Positions 12,301-20,520 of a DNA stretch of 64,000 bases are shown here, piece by piece. The notes under the pieces are model-generated. The model was not told where the DNA came from. It saw only the letters and a list, made by a program, of their open reading frames with translations, and searched no databases. Numbering within the stretch: position 1 is the stretch's first letter; the number at the start of each line of letters is the position of its first letter. The DNA is from Mactromeris polynyma (taxonomy: Eukaryota; Mollusca; Bivalvia; Venerida; Mactridae): the NCBI GenBank assembly GCA_032209605.1, contig JASFXZ010000010.1, positions 6,903,385-6,967,384 of the forward strand, written 5' to 3'. The position numbers and the translations under genes were made by a program.

Positions 12301-15300
12301 AGAACAGATGTAGGAGATCAGGACTCAAATGAGGAGCCCCCAGAACAGATGTAGGAGATCAGGACTCAAATGAGGAGCCCCCAGAACAGATGTAGGAGAT
12401 CAGGACTCAAATGAGGAGCCCCCAGAACAGATGTAGGAGATCAGGACTCAAATGAGGAGTCCCCAGAACAGATGTAGGAGATCAGGACTCAAATGAGGAG
12501 CCCCCAGAACAGATGTAGGAGATCAGGACTCAAATGAGGAGCCCCCAGAACAGATGTAGGAGATCAGGACTCAAATGAGGAGCCCCCAGAACAGATGTAG
12601 GAGATCAGGACTCAAATGAGGAGCCCCCAGAACAGATGTAGGAGATCAGGACTCAAATGAGGAGCCCCCAGAACAGATGTAGGAGATCAGGACTCAAATG
12701 AGGAGTCCCTGAGAACTTTGGCACTGCCCCATTCTATAACAGAATGTGGGGAAAACGTATTCATTTATGAAACAGTTGGACATTTTAGAAGTATTCCCAA
12801 ACTGACATTGCTGGTAAATTTGCTTACATCTGATGAATTTTTTAATTTGATAACACACACAGAAATAATTTTACAGAATTAAATTTAAATTCACATCTCT
12901 ATCACTAACACACAATTGCCTATCTTTGATAAGATTTAATAAGATCAATGCTAACCTACATTAATTATACATTCAAGCATGTGGTTTGAAATACCAATAT
13001 GCATCACTCTGCTGCCTTGACATATCACAAAGTCAGTGTTTAGCTATATTTAGTAAAGTTACCGCTAGAGTCTCAAATGTCAACTTTTTTTTCATAATTT
13101 AGTTGGTTGGTTGTATTTGCGTTTTATGCTTGTTTTCCAGCACAATACTTTAGTTACGTATGGCAATCAGTTGACTGTACCAGAGTTTTAGGATTACCAA
13201 CCAGCACTAACCTGTTCTACTGCAACCTTCCACAAGGAGCCGGCAACTTCTCCACATGTGGAGGAAAATCGACATTATTGTCAAATTTTCATGGAAGGGT
13301 ATGACCTGCCGCGACCGGGAATCGAACCCGGATCGCCGGGTTACAAGTCCAGCGCACTAACCACTGGACCACGGCTAATTTATTTTTGGCAATTTTAAAG
13401 TCTAAGTCTGAGATTCAGTCTTTAAACATTTGTGAATACAAGCCGAGAACTAACAGTTCATCAAGTTTTCTTGTAAATTATTTTTGTAACAAAATTTACC
13501 TTAGTTACGTCATCTTGACTTTCCTCACTGAAATGTGCTGTACCAACCACATACACCTTACTTCCCCACGATGTTTCAAGTTTTGTTACAGTAGATGGTA
13601 AGATTGGATCAGCAATTCTCTCTCTTAAACCTGGCACAGAGCTGGAAAAAACATACAGTAAAAACTCACCTTAAGACCACCTCAATAATAAGACCACTTC
13701 AAAATTAAGAACACAATTTTCAAGTCCATTTTCACTGTTTTGCTCTTTATTCAACCTCAATATTAAAGCCACCTCAATAAGAATACCAGTGTTCAAGGGT
13801 CCCAAGGATGGTCTTATTATTTGAGGTTTTGCTGTATTCAACATTAGAAATGTTTTCAATTATGTTCTATTTCAAATACAGATAATGGTTTGATTTCACC
13901 AGCACTTATCTAGCCTCAATATATTTTGTACGTATTTGTACCTAATATTACATGTAAACCATGAATGAAGATTCAAAGAACAAAGTCTAGTGAACTGTAT
14001 TCTAACAAAGTCAGGAGGTAAAGCAATACAAGTTGGTGTTTTTTTCATAACAATGAAATCGATCCAACCATGGTTCAATCTACCGGTAAACGAAATTTAA
14101 TGAGAGGGTGAGATAAAAATTCACACGTTTTAGAAAGGAGTTATTACTGACAGTAAAGTTGAAATGATATCTCCCTGACCATTCTAAGGTAATTGAACTA
14201 TAGTAGCACTTTGAAACCTCAAACAGATTTGGCGTGAACACTGTTGATATCTCAAACAGGTTCTTAAGTTCTAGTGAAATGGCTTCGTATTTCATATTAT
14301 CTAATAGTAGATCAGTTGAATGCAGATAGGTCAAAAACTTGAACATGATTTGCTGTCCCTAGCTACCATTTCATTCATTTTACACAATATATAGGTCGAA
14401 CAATACAGTATTTAACACCTTTCATTGACCACTTGATAACGTTTTGTTACTTGATGGGAGCATGAGATTGGCGACAAATTTTATTGACATACCGTAGTTA
14501 CATAAATATGAAGGCTGCATTAATAATTATACTAATTGGAATAATTGCATTCTTTGAAAAACAATACATAGTTCTCACATCTACAATATTTACCTCCTTG
14601 TTCAGAATTGCAAATTTTCTTAAAGTTTATGGGGAATATAATGTAAACAATGATAAACTAATCCAATATATAAAAACTAACTTCTTCATTATGCTCATGT
14701 GGGCACTCGGCTCAGTAAGTTTAAGAAAATGTGGTTGTCACATATAACTCTGATCCTAACCTTTGTTGGAACTCAGCAATCTCATTGTCTTCATTATCTG
14801 TACCCTCACCATCAGAGTTTTCGAAGTCATCAGAATACACATACTCATCCATATCTCCATCAGTATCATTACCTGAAGCAACATCTTCTTCAGTTTGTTT
14901 TCCTACAGGATCACCATCTAACTCTGTAAACATGATCATGCGTCACAACATGAAGTAGGAAACTCATATATGAACAATAAGAGGAAATATTTAAGATTCC
15001 AATAACAATATAAACCAAAAATGAAAGCTACAACTAGAGCTAGAAAATATAATTATATCTGATAAAAATGCACATTTATCATTCAAATACATGCACTTGA
15101 ACTACTAGCTTGATATCTTGACTTCTTATAAATTATGTTGAATTCAGAGAATGAGGATCAGTGTAATACTCAGAAACAAACAAACATATATTTTGGCTTA
15201 CTATGGATAATCTAAATGAATTGAAACTTTATATCCATTCAAGTAATTTTGGTTACTTTGTTGGGTTTCTTATTCTCATACAATACAATATTTGAGTATT

Positions 15301-15960
15301 CTTTTAGGAACACATAGGCACAGCATAACAAAAGACATATACAGTAAATCTTTAGGGGTTCCATTTTACCCTTGAATTAACCCTTTGACCCCTATCATTT
15401 CCTAAAAGCCACATTTTGACCCTCAGGATTCTGGCTGAAGGGTAAATTTTCTTTAAATTTGGGTGTAAAAAAGGTAAAATCTGGTAAAAATGATCAAAAT
15501 GACCCTTGGGATTCTGCCCCTAGTGGAACCCCTGCGTCTTTAATGCATTGCATTGCTTGGAATGAACGTCACACAATGCTGTGTCCATTAACCACTGAAC
15601 AAAAAATTTCAAATGCTCATTTTTGGGGCGACGTACTGTCCCAAAATGCAGATGTGTGTATTCATTGTCAAAACATATAAGACCAACAGTATGACTGCCT
15701 CCAGACTCATTCTTTTCTGGGACAGGGTGTTCAATGTAAAAATCTTCCAAGAATGTAATATATACATGTGTGTTAGCCACATTCTCTGCATTTGTGAAAC
15801 ATTCTTCTTACACTTACTGTTAGCACAAAATATTACCTGCATTAAGATCATCTTTGCTGATAACAACTACCGACTGGGATCCCCTACCACTGTCACTTAC
15901 TGGCGATTTTAGGTCAGTCTTATTGGTTATACCATCACCATCACCAGATGGAGTTGACAT
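6244..15960 (-). CDS. TRABD: TraB domain-containing protein, nine coding exons, 409 aa
   Basis: Coding exons in transcript order: 15960-15837, 14923-14749, 13641-13500, 11985-11845, 10703-10593, 9291-9152, 8326-8154, 7049-6947, 6364-6244. All introns are GT-AG, the junction phases match, and the sum is 1,230 nt. Seen in the protein: an acidic, Ser/Asp-rich N-terminus (about 1-100); the TraB domain from about 115 with GTAH at 133-136, a VVMVEL strand with Glu160, GMAPGGEFR at about 218-226, GDRPI at 243-247 and GMGHVPGI at 347-354; and a hydrophobic C-terminal segment (about 386-402) before a basic end. Two GxxH motifs are the family hallmark shared with TraB/PrgY and the TIKI metalloproteases. 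The order and text match vertebrate TRABD as I remember it (about 376 aa); the extra length is mainly N-terminal. The C-terminal segment suggests a membrane-anchored tail. The biochemical role of TRABD is not well defined, so none is claimed. The only weak point is the exon 2 donor (GTTATA). Confidence 0.95.
6725..6876. repeat. 55-bp direct repeat, period 97 (TRABD intron 8)
   Basis: An identical stretch beginning ATGTAAGCAACATTATGAAG occurs at 6725-6779 and 6822-6876, inside the intron between coding exons 8 and 9. A local duplication with no other function seen. Confidence 0.85.
6947..7049 (-). CDS. TRABD: TRABD coding exon 8 (second GxxH motif)
   Basis: Encodes residues 336-369. It contains a run of Val residues leading into GMGHVPGI (347-354), the second GxxH motif, then NWDKP. 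The acceptor is TTTTTTCAG and the donor GTAAGC. Confidence 0.95.
7189..7872. mobile_element. 684-bp hAT-type MITE (TRABD intron 7)
   Basis: Flanked by the 8-bp duplication CTTACAGC (7181-7188, 7873-7880), typical of hAT-like elements. Both ends carry repeated ACGATTCGCCACA-type motifs in inverted orientation (about 7201-7276 and 7809-7865). The middle is AT-rich with no transposase frame, so it is non-autonomous. It lies between coding exons 7 and 8. Confidence 0.7.
8154..8326 (-). CDS. TRABD: TRABD coding exon 7
   Basis: Encodes residues 278-335. It contains DVEKCKQKDLL, FPGLSRVFIDERD and a His/Pro-rich end, all matching the TRABD pattern that precedes the second GxxH motif. The acceptor is TATCCAG and the donor GTAAAT. 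Confidence 0.95.
8611..8885. repeat. Interspersed repeat in TRABD intron 6
   Basis: Contains GGGTGATAACTCCCGAG, a stretch reading ATTATGCCTACAAACATTTT, and GATCTGATGAAAACTC, a text I recognise from bivalve interspersed repeats (probably a LINE 3' end). The match is by recognition only. Confidence 0.4.
9152..9291 (-). CDS. TRABD: TRABD coding exon 6 (GDRPI motif)
   Basis: Encodes residues 232-277 plus two bases. It contains LGDRPIQITL (about 242-251), a diagnostic TRABD block, then a Trp/Leu-rich helix. The acceptor is TATACAG and the donor GTAATG. Confidence 0.95.
9863..10266. repeat. Possible MITE in TRABD intron 5
   Basis: The left end GGGCTCTAGAAATCAAC and the reverse of the right end GGCTCAAGAATTTTT are weakly alike, and both sides hold inverted TAGTCC..GGACAAGT text. 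Ends and target duplication are not clear. Confidence 0.3.
10593..10703 (-). CDS. TRABD: TRABD coding exon 5
   Basis: Encodes residues 195-231 in phase 0 on both sides (111 nt). It includes the conserved GMAPGGEFR signature at about 218-226. The acceptor is ATTTCAG and the donor GTATGT. Confidence 0.95.
10782..10990. repeat. 43-bp minisatellite, 5 copies (TRABD intron 4)
   Basis: Units start at 10782, 10825, 10868, 10911 and 10954, a strict 43-bp period, with motif AACATTCTCATTTTAAGATT then GTGTCAGAGTCTCGAGTC. Few differences between copies, so young. Intronic. Confidence 0.92.
11845..11985 (-). CDS. TRABD: TRABD coding exon 4 (conserved Glu strand)
   Basis: Encodes residues 148-194 in phase 0. 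It contains PDVVMVELC with Glu160, a conserved acidic position of the TraB family, followed by a helical Glu/Leu-rich stretch. The acceptor is GTTTTAG and the donor GTATGT. Confidence 0.95.
12211..12709. repeat. 41-bp minisatellite, about 12 copies (TRABD intron 3)
   Basis: Strict 41-bp period with motif GAGGAGTCCCCAGAACAGAT then GTAGGAGATCAGGACTCAAAT. Copies are nearly identical and differ mainly by AGTCCCC versus AGCCCCC, in blocks that suggest recent amplification. Length polymorphism is likely. Confidence 0.95.
13101..13375 (-). repeat. tRNA-headed SINE (TRABD intron 3)
   Basis: The head at 13375-13307 on the minus strand folds as a tRNA: a 7-bp acceptor stem GCCGTGG/TCGCGGC, a T arm CCGGG-TTCGATT-CCCGG and a loop CTTGTAA with anticodon TGT (Thr-like). 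The D arm is about three bases short and the anticodon stem has an A-C mismatch. A body follows with TGGAGAAGTTGCCGGC and GTGCTGGTTGGTAATCC, and a tail near 13101 (GTTGGTTGTATTTGCGTTTT). The body resembles the conserved central domain of widespread metazoan SINEs. Confidence 0.7.
13387..13445. repeat. Solo end of the GGCCCGTATT MITE family
   Basis: GGCAATTTTAAAGTCTAAGT followed by CTGAGATTCAGTC and TTTGTGAATACA matches the right terminal repeat of the element at 31568-31826. It abuts the SINE head at 13375. Confidence 0.65.
13500..13641 (-). CDS. TRABD: TRABD coding exon 3 (GTAH motif)
   Basis: Encodes residues 101-147 plus one base of codon 100. It holds the start of the TraB domain: a Leu-Pro-Ser-Thr-Val lead, then KVYVVGTAHFS, the first GxxH motif. 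The acceptor is TTTTTTCCAG and the donor GTAAAT. A Tc1-type MITE ends only 14 bases upstream of this acceptor. Confidence 0.94.
13656..13834 (+). mobile_element. Tc1-type MITE copy a (TRABD intron 2)
   Basis: 179 bp, ends CAGTAAAAACTCAC and GAGGTTTTGCTG, flanked by TA (13654-13655, 13835-13836). Internal text includes AAGACCACCTCAATAATAAG and its inverse. It ends 14 bases from the acceptor of coding exon 3. Confidence 0.85.
14199..14465 (+). repeat. Partial copy of the 18419 pogo-like element
   Basis: The degraded start TAGTAGCACTTTGAAACCTC and later AACATGATTTGCTGTCC and TAGCTACCATTTCATTCA match 18419-18640. The right end is missing. Located in TRABD intron 2. Confidence 0.7.
14749..14923 (-). 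CDS. TRABD: TRABD coding exon 2 (acidic linker)
   Basis: The acceptor is TTTACAG. The exon encodes residues 42-100, very rich in Asp and Glu with few hydrophobic residues, so probably a disordered acidic linker before the TraB domain. The donor used here is GTTATA, which is weak. It is preferred because it is the nearby GT whose phase (2) fits exon 3; the next GT, after seven more bases, gives the wrong phase. Confidence 0.85.
15837..15960 (-). CDS. TRABD: TRABD coding exon 1 (start codon)
   Basis: The ATG (15958-15960) lies one base inside an exon that begins after a clear TTTCAG acceptor at 15962-15963. The gene therefore needs at least one upstream non-coding exon. The exon encodes residues 1-41, rich in Ser, Asp and Gly, with no targeting signal seen. 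The donor is GTAATA after phase 1. An in-frame upstream ATG exists but lies on the intron side of the acceptor, so this start is preferred. Confidence 0.88.
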
Positions 15961-17020
15961 TCTGAAATCAAGAAGTAAGTCAAAATTTGACACAAATAAT
16001 TGAGACTTGAGCACATTTTTACAGCAAGGAACTAATTAAGTAAATTAATAGATCTCCTAAATTAGTATCCCCTTGATGATAACCATACTCATTCAGGGTT
16101 GGCAAAAAGATGGGAAATACTCCTATTTCCCAGGAAATACAGTTGAGACCATAAGTTTAACCTCTAGGTTTGGTCATACCCTCTCTAGACCAGATTATTG
16201 ATGGATTATTAAGAGACACAAAACACAGAGTATAGCCCAAGGCACTTCTTTACTAAATAGCATGCTACAAACAAAGTAACAGTACATTGTTGTCCATGTA
16301 TAATAAAGAGTCATTATAGTCAAAGAGTGAAAATAATTCCACAAATCTCCGCTCTTAACATTCACTCTTTCAAAACAATTGCTTTTATTATGTACTATGA
16401 TAATATGGTGAAATGCACATTCAACTTCTGATCCCCATGCAGACAGTAAAACATGAAGATCCTGTGTGGTATTTTAATGATATGATAGACTCTGATGGTT
16501 CTACATTTTTGGTCATTTATAATAGACTTAATGTTGCTGGAATTTGGAGTATTTCCCACTTTCTTAAATTAAAGAGTAGGAATTACCACCGGTAAATACC
16601 ATGCCAACCCTGTACTCATTACACTTAACACGACGTCTAGAAAATGATGACCGTCAAAATATGAAGTAGGCATGGTCCAAGGTCTCATCTATGTAGCATC
16701 TAGCAGTTGATATTTGTAAATTTTGTGTGAGTTACTGTTTTAGCACTACCTCAACAGGCCTTATTATTTTAAAAGTTGCATGATATACCAGACTTTTAAC
16801 AATTTAACTTTCATCGCTTTAAAAATCCATCACAAATTGCAAGCTTCTACATTGAATTTATTTTCTTACAAGTTTGTAAATGCAACATTTTCTGTCATTC
16901 TTAACTTCTGTAGAAATGGATACATTGATAAGATATCATGGTGTTACTTTCATGGAAAACAGAACTCGGGCACATATAAGGACGTCAATTTCTACACAAC
17001 TACAGATCATTTATAAGTAC

Positions 17021-17092
17021 GGGGGGATGTTAGTCCTATAATTTTTGGGGGATGTTAGTCCTATAATTATGGGGGGATGTTAGTCCTATAAG
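17021..17092. repeat. Three 25-bp GGGGGGATGTTAGTCCTATAA repeats
   Basis: Units begin at about 17021, 17046 and 17071. Near-identical units recur at 18038-18087 on the far side of the LINE remnant. Confidence 0.85.
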
Positions 17093-17550
17093 TATATATA
17101 ACTTTATTTCCTCCAGATATGGAGAGCAAAATACATGTACATTCCAAAAATTACAAATAACATACATACATATATGTAGGCATACACGCATATACATACA
17201 TGTATATAAATCGTAAATACAATTACATATAGACACATGCATATATTATACATGTACAGATATTAAGCAATTAATATTAGTTACATAAAACATAATAAGT
17301 AAGTAAGTGGGTTGACGCCATCACTAACAGCAGCTCACTTAGTCTTATATATGATAAACTGGAATTCGAAAGCATAAGCCCAAGGGGATGCTTAGCGAAA
17401 GAGTCAGCCCTTATAACATGTGATATTCCACACTATATAGTAGAAAGCCTAGACTGCGAAATCGAAAATGCTAGACCATCATCAGTGTTGATAAAATACA
17501 AGGTAACAAACAACCAGAACATATTAATACATTCACATAATAGCTATGCA

Positions 17551-18035
17551 TTAGCACATACTACATACATAAGAAGCAATTTGGTAATGTTCTAGACTTC
17601 GACAGTCAGTTGCTATTGCGAGGCTTAAGATAAAATCACACTGTTCCATAGGTGACATGGAAATTAGACTGGTGAGTTGATTGATGTCTAAACTTGTAAT
17701 CATGGTGTCCCACAATATTTGCCGTTTATGTTCATTGCCTCGACAAAAACAAAACCAGTGTGTCAAGATGTCATCATTCAATAATCCACACTTTTGGCAC
17801 ATGTTTATATATTTTCTTGAAAAGAGTTTCAAGACAGCGGACATCAGTTTTTTGACCATATAAGATAGTCGAGGGTTATGCCGTAAAAGGATCCACAATG
17901 TACATGGGTTATCCCTCCTCAACAGTATCCCCAAAGTAAATGCATTTGGATACCCACCAACAACAGTATCATAGCCTAGCGTCCGTGCATGCGACGTAAC
18001 ATTCAATGTCAATATTGTTTTCCATGCATATTTAG
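17551..18035 (-). pseudogene. LINE remnant, C-terminal reverse-transcriptase tail
   Basis: An uninterrupted minus-strand frame of about 155 residues with no upstream domain. It contains MCQKCGLLNDDILTHWFC, a Cys-x2-Cys...His...Cys knuckle like that following the reverse transcriptase in several non-LTR elements, then a Trp-Asp and a Leu-rich helix. The frame is closed upstream by a stop in the GGGGATGTTAG repeat. It is a 5'-truncated fragment; the clade is not determined. Confidence 0.6.
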
Positions 18036-18037
18036 AT

Positions 18038-18087
18038 GGGGGATGTTAGCCTTATAAGTATGGGGGGATGTTAGCCCTATAATTTAT
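18038..18087. repeat. Two GGGGGGATGTTAGCCCTATAA repeats
   Basis: Same motif and orientation as the three units at 17021-17092, differing by AGCC versus AGTCC. Together they bracket the LINE remnant. Confidence 0.85.
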
Positions 18088-18418
18088 AAATATTACATTG
18101 CTTTGTTCTTTTTACATTCATGTTATTTTCTAGCTCAGCAAGTTACGCTTGACAGTTAATGAATAACTAAGAAATTATGAAATAACAGATGATAAATATA
18201 AAAGGTGAAAGGACAAGTACATATAAATATGCCACGTACTCTCATCAATTCGAGCCTTCTCATCAATTTGATCCCCTTGAAAAATTTGTGATTTCTAATT
18301 TCATGCTTGCTACATTTGGCCTAATTAATTACAGTCAAGAGTCATAATTATAATAAACAGCCAGGTAAACACATAGTCCAAATATTTACATGTTGAACGC
18401 TTGTTGTTGCATTTTTTA

Positions 18419-19202
18419 CAGTAGAACTTCGAAACCTCAAACAGTTTTGTCTCGAACACAGTAGATACCTGGAACAGGTTCTTAAGTCCAGATGAAATCG
18501 ATCCCTTCTTATTTAATTTTATCTAACAGTAGATCAGTCGAACACTTGAACATGATTTGCTGTCCATAGCTACCATTTCATTCAATTATCACCATAGATA
18601 GATCAAACAATACTGTACTTAACACTTATTCACCCGTTGTGTTAATTACTTTACAGTTGTACTATAAACTTATCCTTATGTGACAAACAAATCACTTAGT
18701 AGATCCATTAAATATTTAATGAACAAATAAAGATCCGTCGAAGTGTCAATATTTATATAAATTCGACTGTAAATTTTTCATAATGCATAAATGCATGTTT
18801 GAGTTTAGTCATGAATTGATGTATAATGCATACAAGATTTCAAGTATGTTTGAGTTTCATCATGAATTGATGAATAGAGCTTTAGTGTACGTCTTCCATG
18901 AACGATACCCATATTATAACTTCTAAAATAGAACATATAATTATAATTCTGTGATACAAATTATTTAATTCAGTCTGTTTTTGTTTTCCTTTCATTTCCT
19001 TTTTATTTATTATTATTATGGATAATGATATGACTACTGATCGGTGTGCATTCAATATGGCAACACACATGCGATGATTTCAGCATGCTTAGTGCATTTG
19101 TACAGGGGACGGTCACATGTATACCATAGATGTCTCGAACAATAGATGGCTCGAACAAATTACTAGATTTGACGGCAGTTCGAGGTTTTTGAAGTTCTAC
19201 TG
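18419..19202 (+). mobile_element. 784-bp Tc1/pogo-like non-autonomous element
   Basis: Terminal inverted repeats CAGTAGAACTTCGAAACCTC (left) and, on the other strand from 19202, CAGTAGAACTTCAAAAACCT. TA flanks at 18417-18418 and 19203-19204. No transposase frame. The CAGTAGAAC ends resemble pogo/Tigger-type elements. Confidence 0.75.
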
Positions 19203-19452
19203 TACAGTGGCGTCGCAAAATTAAGATCTCAAACTCAAAGAGGCCTAGAAATAGCTCCATTTACATCATAAGTATTTAAGAAAAATCTTGCAGTTGGGAG
19301 GGGCACCCCTCCCATCGCCGCCCCAATGTTCATGACCACACAACGCGCCTCCTGTATATCAATCATCTGTTATTGCAAATTTTTTAATTTATTGTCAAAC
19401 ATAGCTTTGTCAGAAAATAACCAAAAAACACAAAGTGATGTCATATTAAGAA

Positions 19453-19676
19453 TTATGGACACTTCGGACCATGGACATTTCGGACCAGACACTTCGGCCC
19501 ATATTTACTAATTTAGGGACACTTCGGACCATCTATATGGACACTTCGGACCATGATTTTAGTTAAGACTTTGTTACAATATTATTCATGTTTTAATTAA
19601 CACTTGTAAATAAATACGAAGAGTCCCTAAATATGGTCCGAAATGTCTATGGTCCGAAATGTCCTGATACCCATAT
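19453..19676. mobile_element. Foldback element with repeated GGACATTTCGGACC
   Basis: The left arm holds four GGACACTTCGGACC-type motifs (19456-19555); the right arm (19617-19668) holds two in inverse orientation, with AGTCCCTAAATATGGTCC mirroring TTTAGGGAC. An AT-rich loop separates them. No clear target duplication. Confidence 0.6.
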
Positions 19677-20462
19677 TAATTGAACTGGAGATAACCAAGA
19701 TATAATTATTTAGTCATGATATTGCATCATCTTTTTATGTCATCAAAGTATTTATAAACCACAACAAAGTTGATTTCCCAGGGGCTCGCAACTAATGAGA
19801 AAGCTTCCAGACAATACAGATCACCAAATATCTAAAATTTACGTATTTATGCAGGGACCGTATATGAACGTATGTTCCAGATTTATGTCACAGACCTTCA
19901 GTTTTTAAGCACATGTTTCATTGCAAAACATAAACAAATGTTGCTTCCGACTTTGTAATGGTTTTCATTAATGTTGTTTTTAGTTTAAAATGAGAAGTAT
20001 GTAAGTAAACTTTGTACTGAATGAACTTGCAATGACGTATCTGCTTAGGGGCTTGAATCTACGAGAAAACAGGGTGGGTTGTGGGCAACACTGACTGAGC
20101 GAGTGACTAGTAAAAAAATTAGAACGCTGTCCGGAAATTTATTAGCCTACATTATTAGGATTTGTTGACATTTATACACTATGCGAATGGTGGCACATGG
20201 CTAATATCACTTGCTTGTATATTATATGCACAAACTTTAAATAAATTTGTAGTAGATATCTAGGCTCTAGCAATCTACTTTCAGTTTCAAGAACTACAAC
20301 TTTACTAAATACTTTCATTTATAATAAATACACGGTAATTGGATTTACGTTGAAATGTTAACATTTACATCGGCTAACTCGTTTTCAGTTGACTTAAATT
20401 GTAAAACGCAAACATTGCCCTATAATTGAGTCACAATATGCCCAAAATTTGTAACATTATAC

Positions 20463-20520
20463 CTGTCTTCTAGTTCCGGTTGTGTACGCAAAAATGAGTG
20501 ACGTCATAAGTTTTCGTACT
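20463..20520 (-). promoter_or_regulatory. Candidate TRABD promoter and 5' UTR exon
   Basis: Minus-strand order: a full CRE palindrome TGACGTCA (20506-20499), then an ETS-like CCGGAA (about 20479-20474), then a donor-like AGACAG|GTATAA with the exon edge at 20463. This is the usual make-up of a TATA-less housekeeping promoter and would supply the upstream exon that the acceptor at 15962 demands. The link to TRABD is inference. Confidence 0.38.

Larger units (their letters stand above)
15962..20462 (-). other. Putative TRABD intron 1
   Basis: No coding exon was seen. From high to low coordinate it holds a foldback element (19453-19676), a 784-bp Tc1/pogo-like non-autonomous element (18419-19202), a LINE 3' remnant (17551-18035) framed by short GGGGATGTTAG repeats, and an AT-rich CATA/TACA microsatellite-like tract (17140-17260). 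Its extent depends on the promoter call at 20463 being right. Confidence 0.4.

Noticed and set aside
10782..12709. Regular repeats suggestive of a CRISPR array
   Set aside because: The units are contiguous with no unique spacers, and the setting is an animal intron. They are minisatellites.
13307..13375. Functional tRNA-Thr gene
   Set aside because: Short D arm, mismatch in the anticodon stem and an attached SINE body point to a SINE head.
14484..14747. 87-codon hydrophobic open frame resembling a membrane protein
   Set aside because: It is antisense inside a TRABD intron, AT-rich, and its hydrophobicity comes from AT-rich codons. No initiation or splice context.
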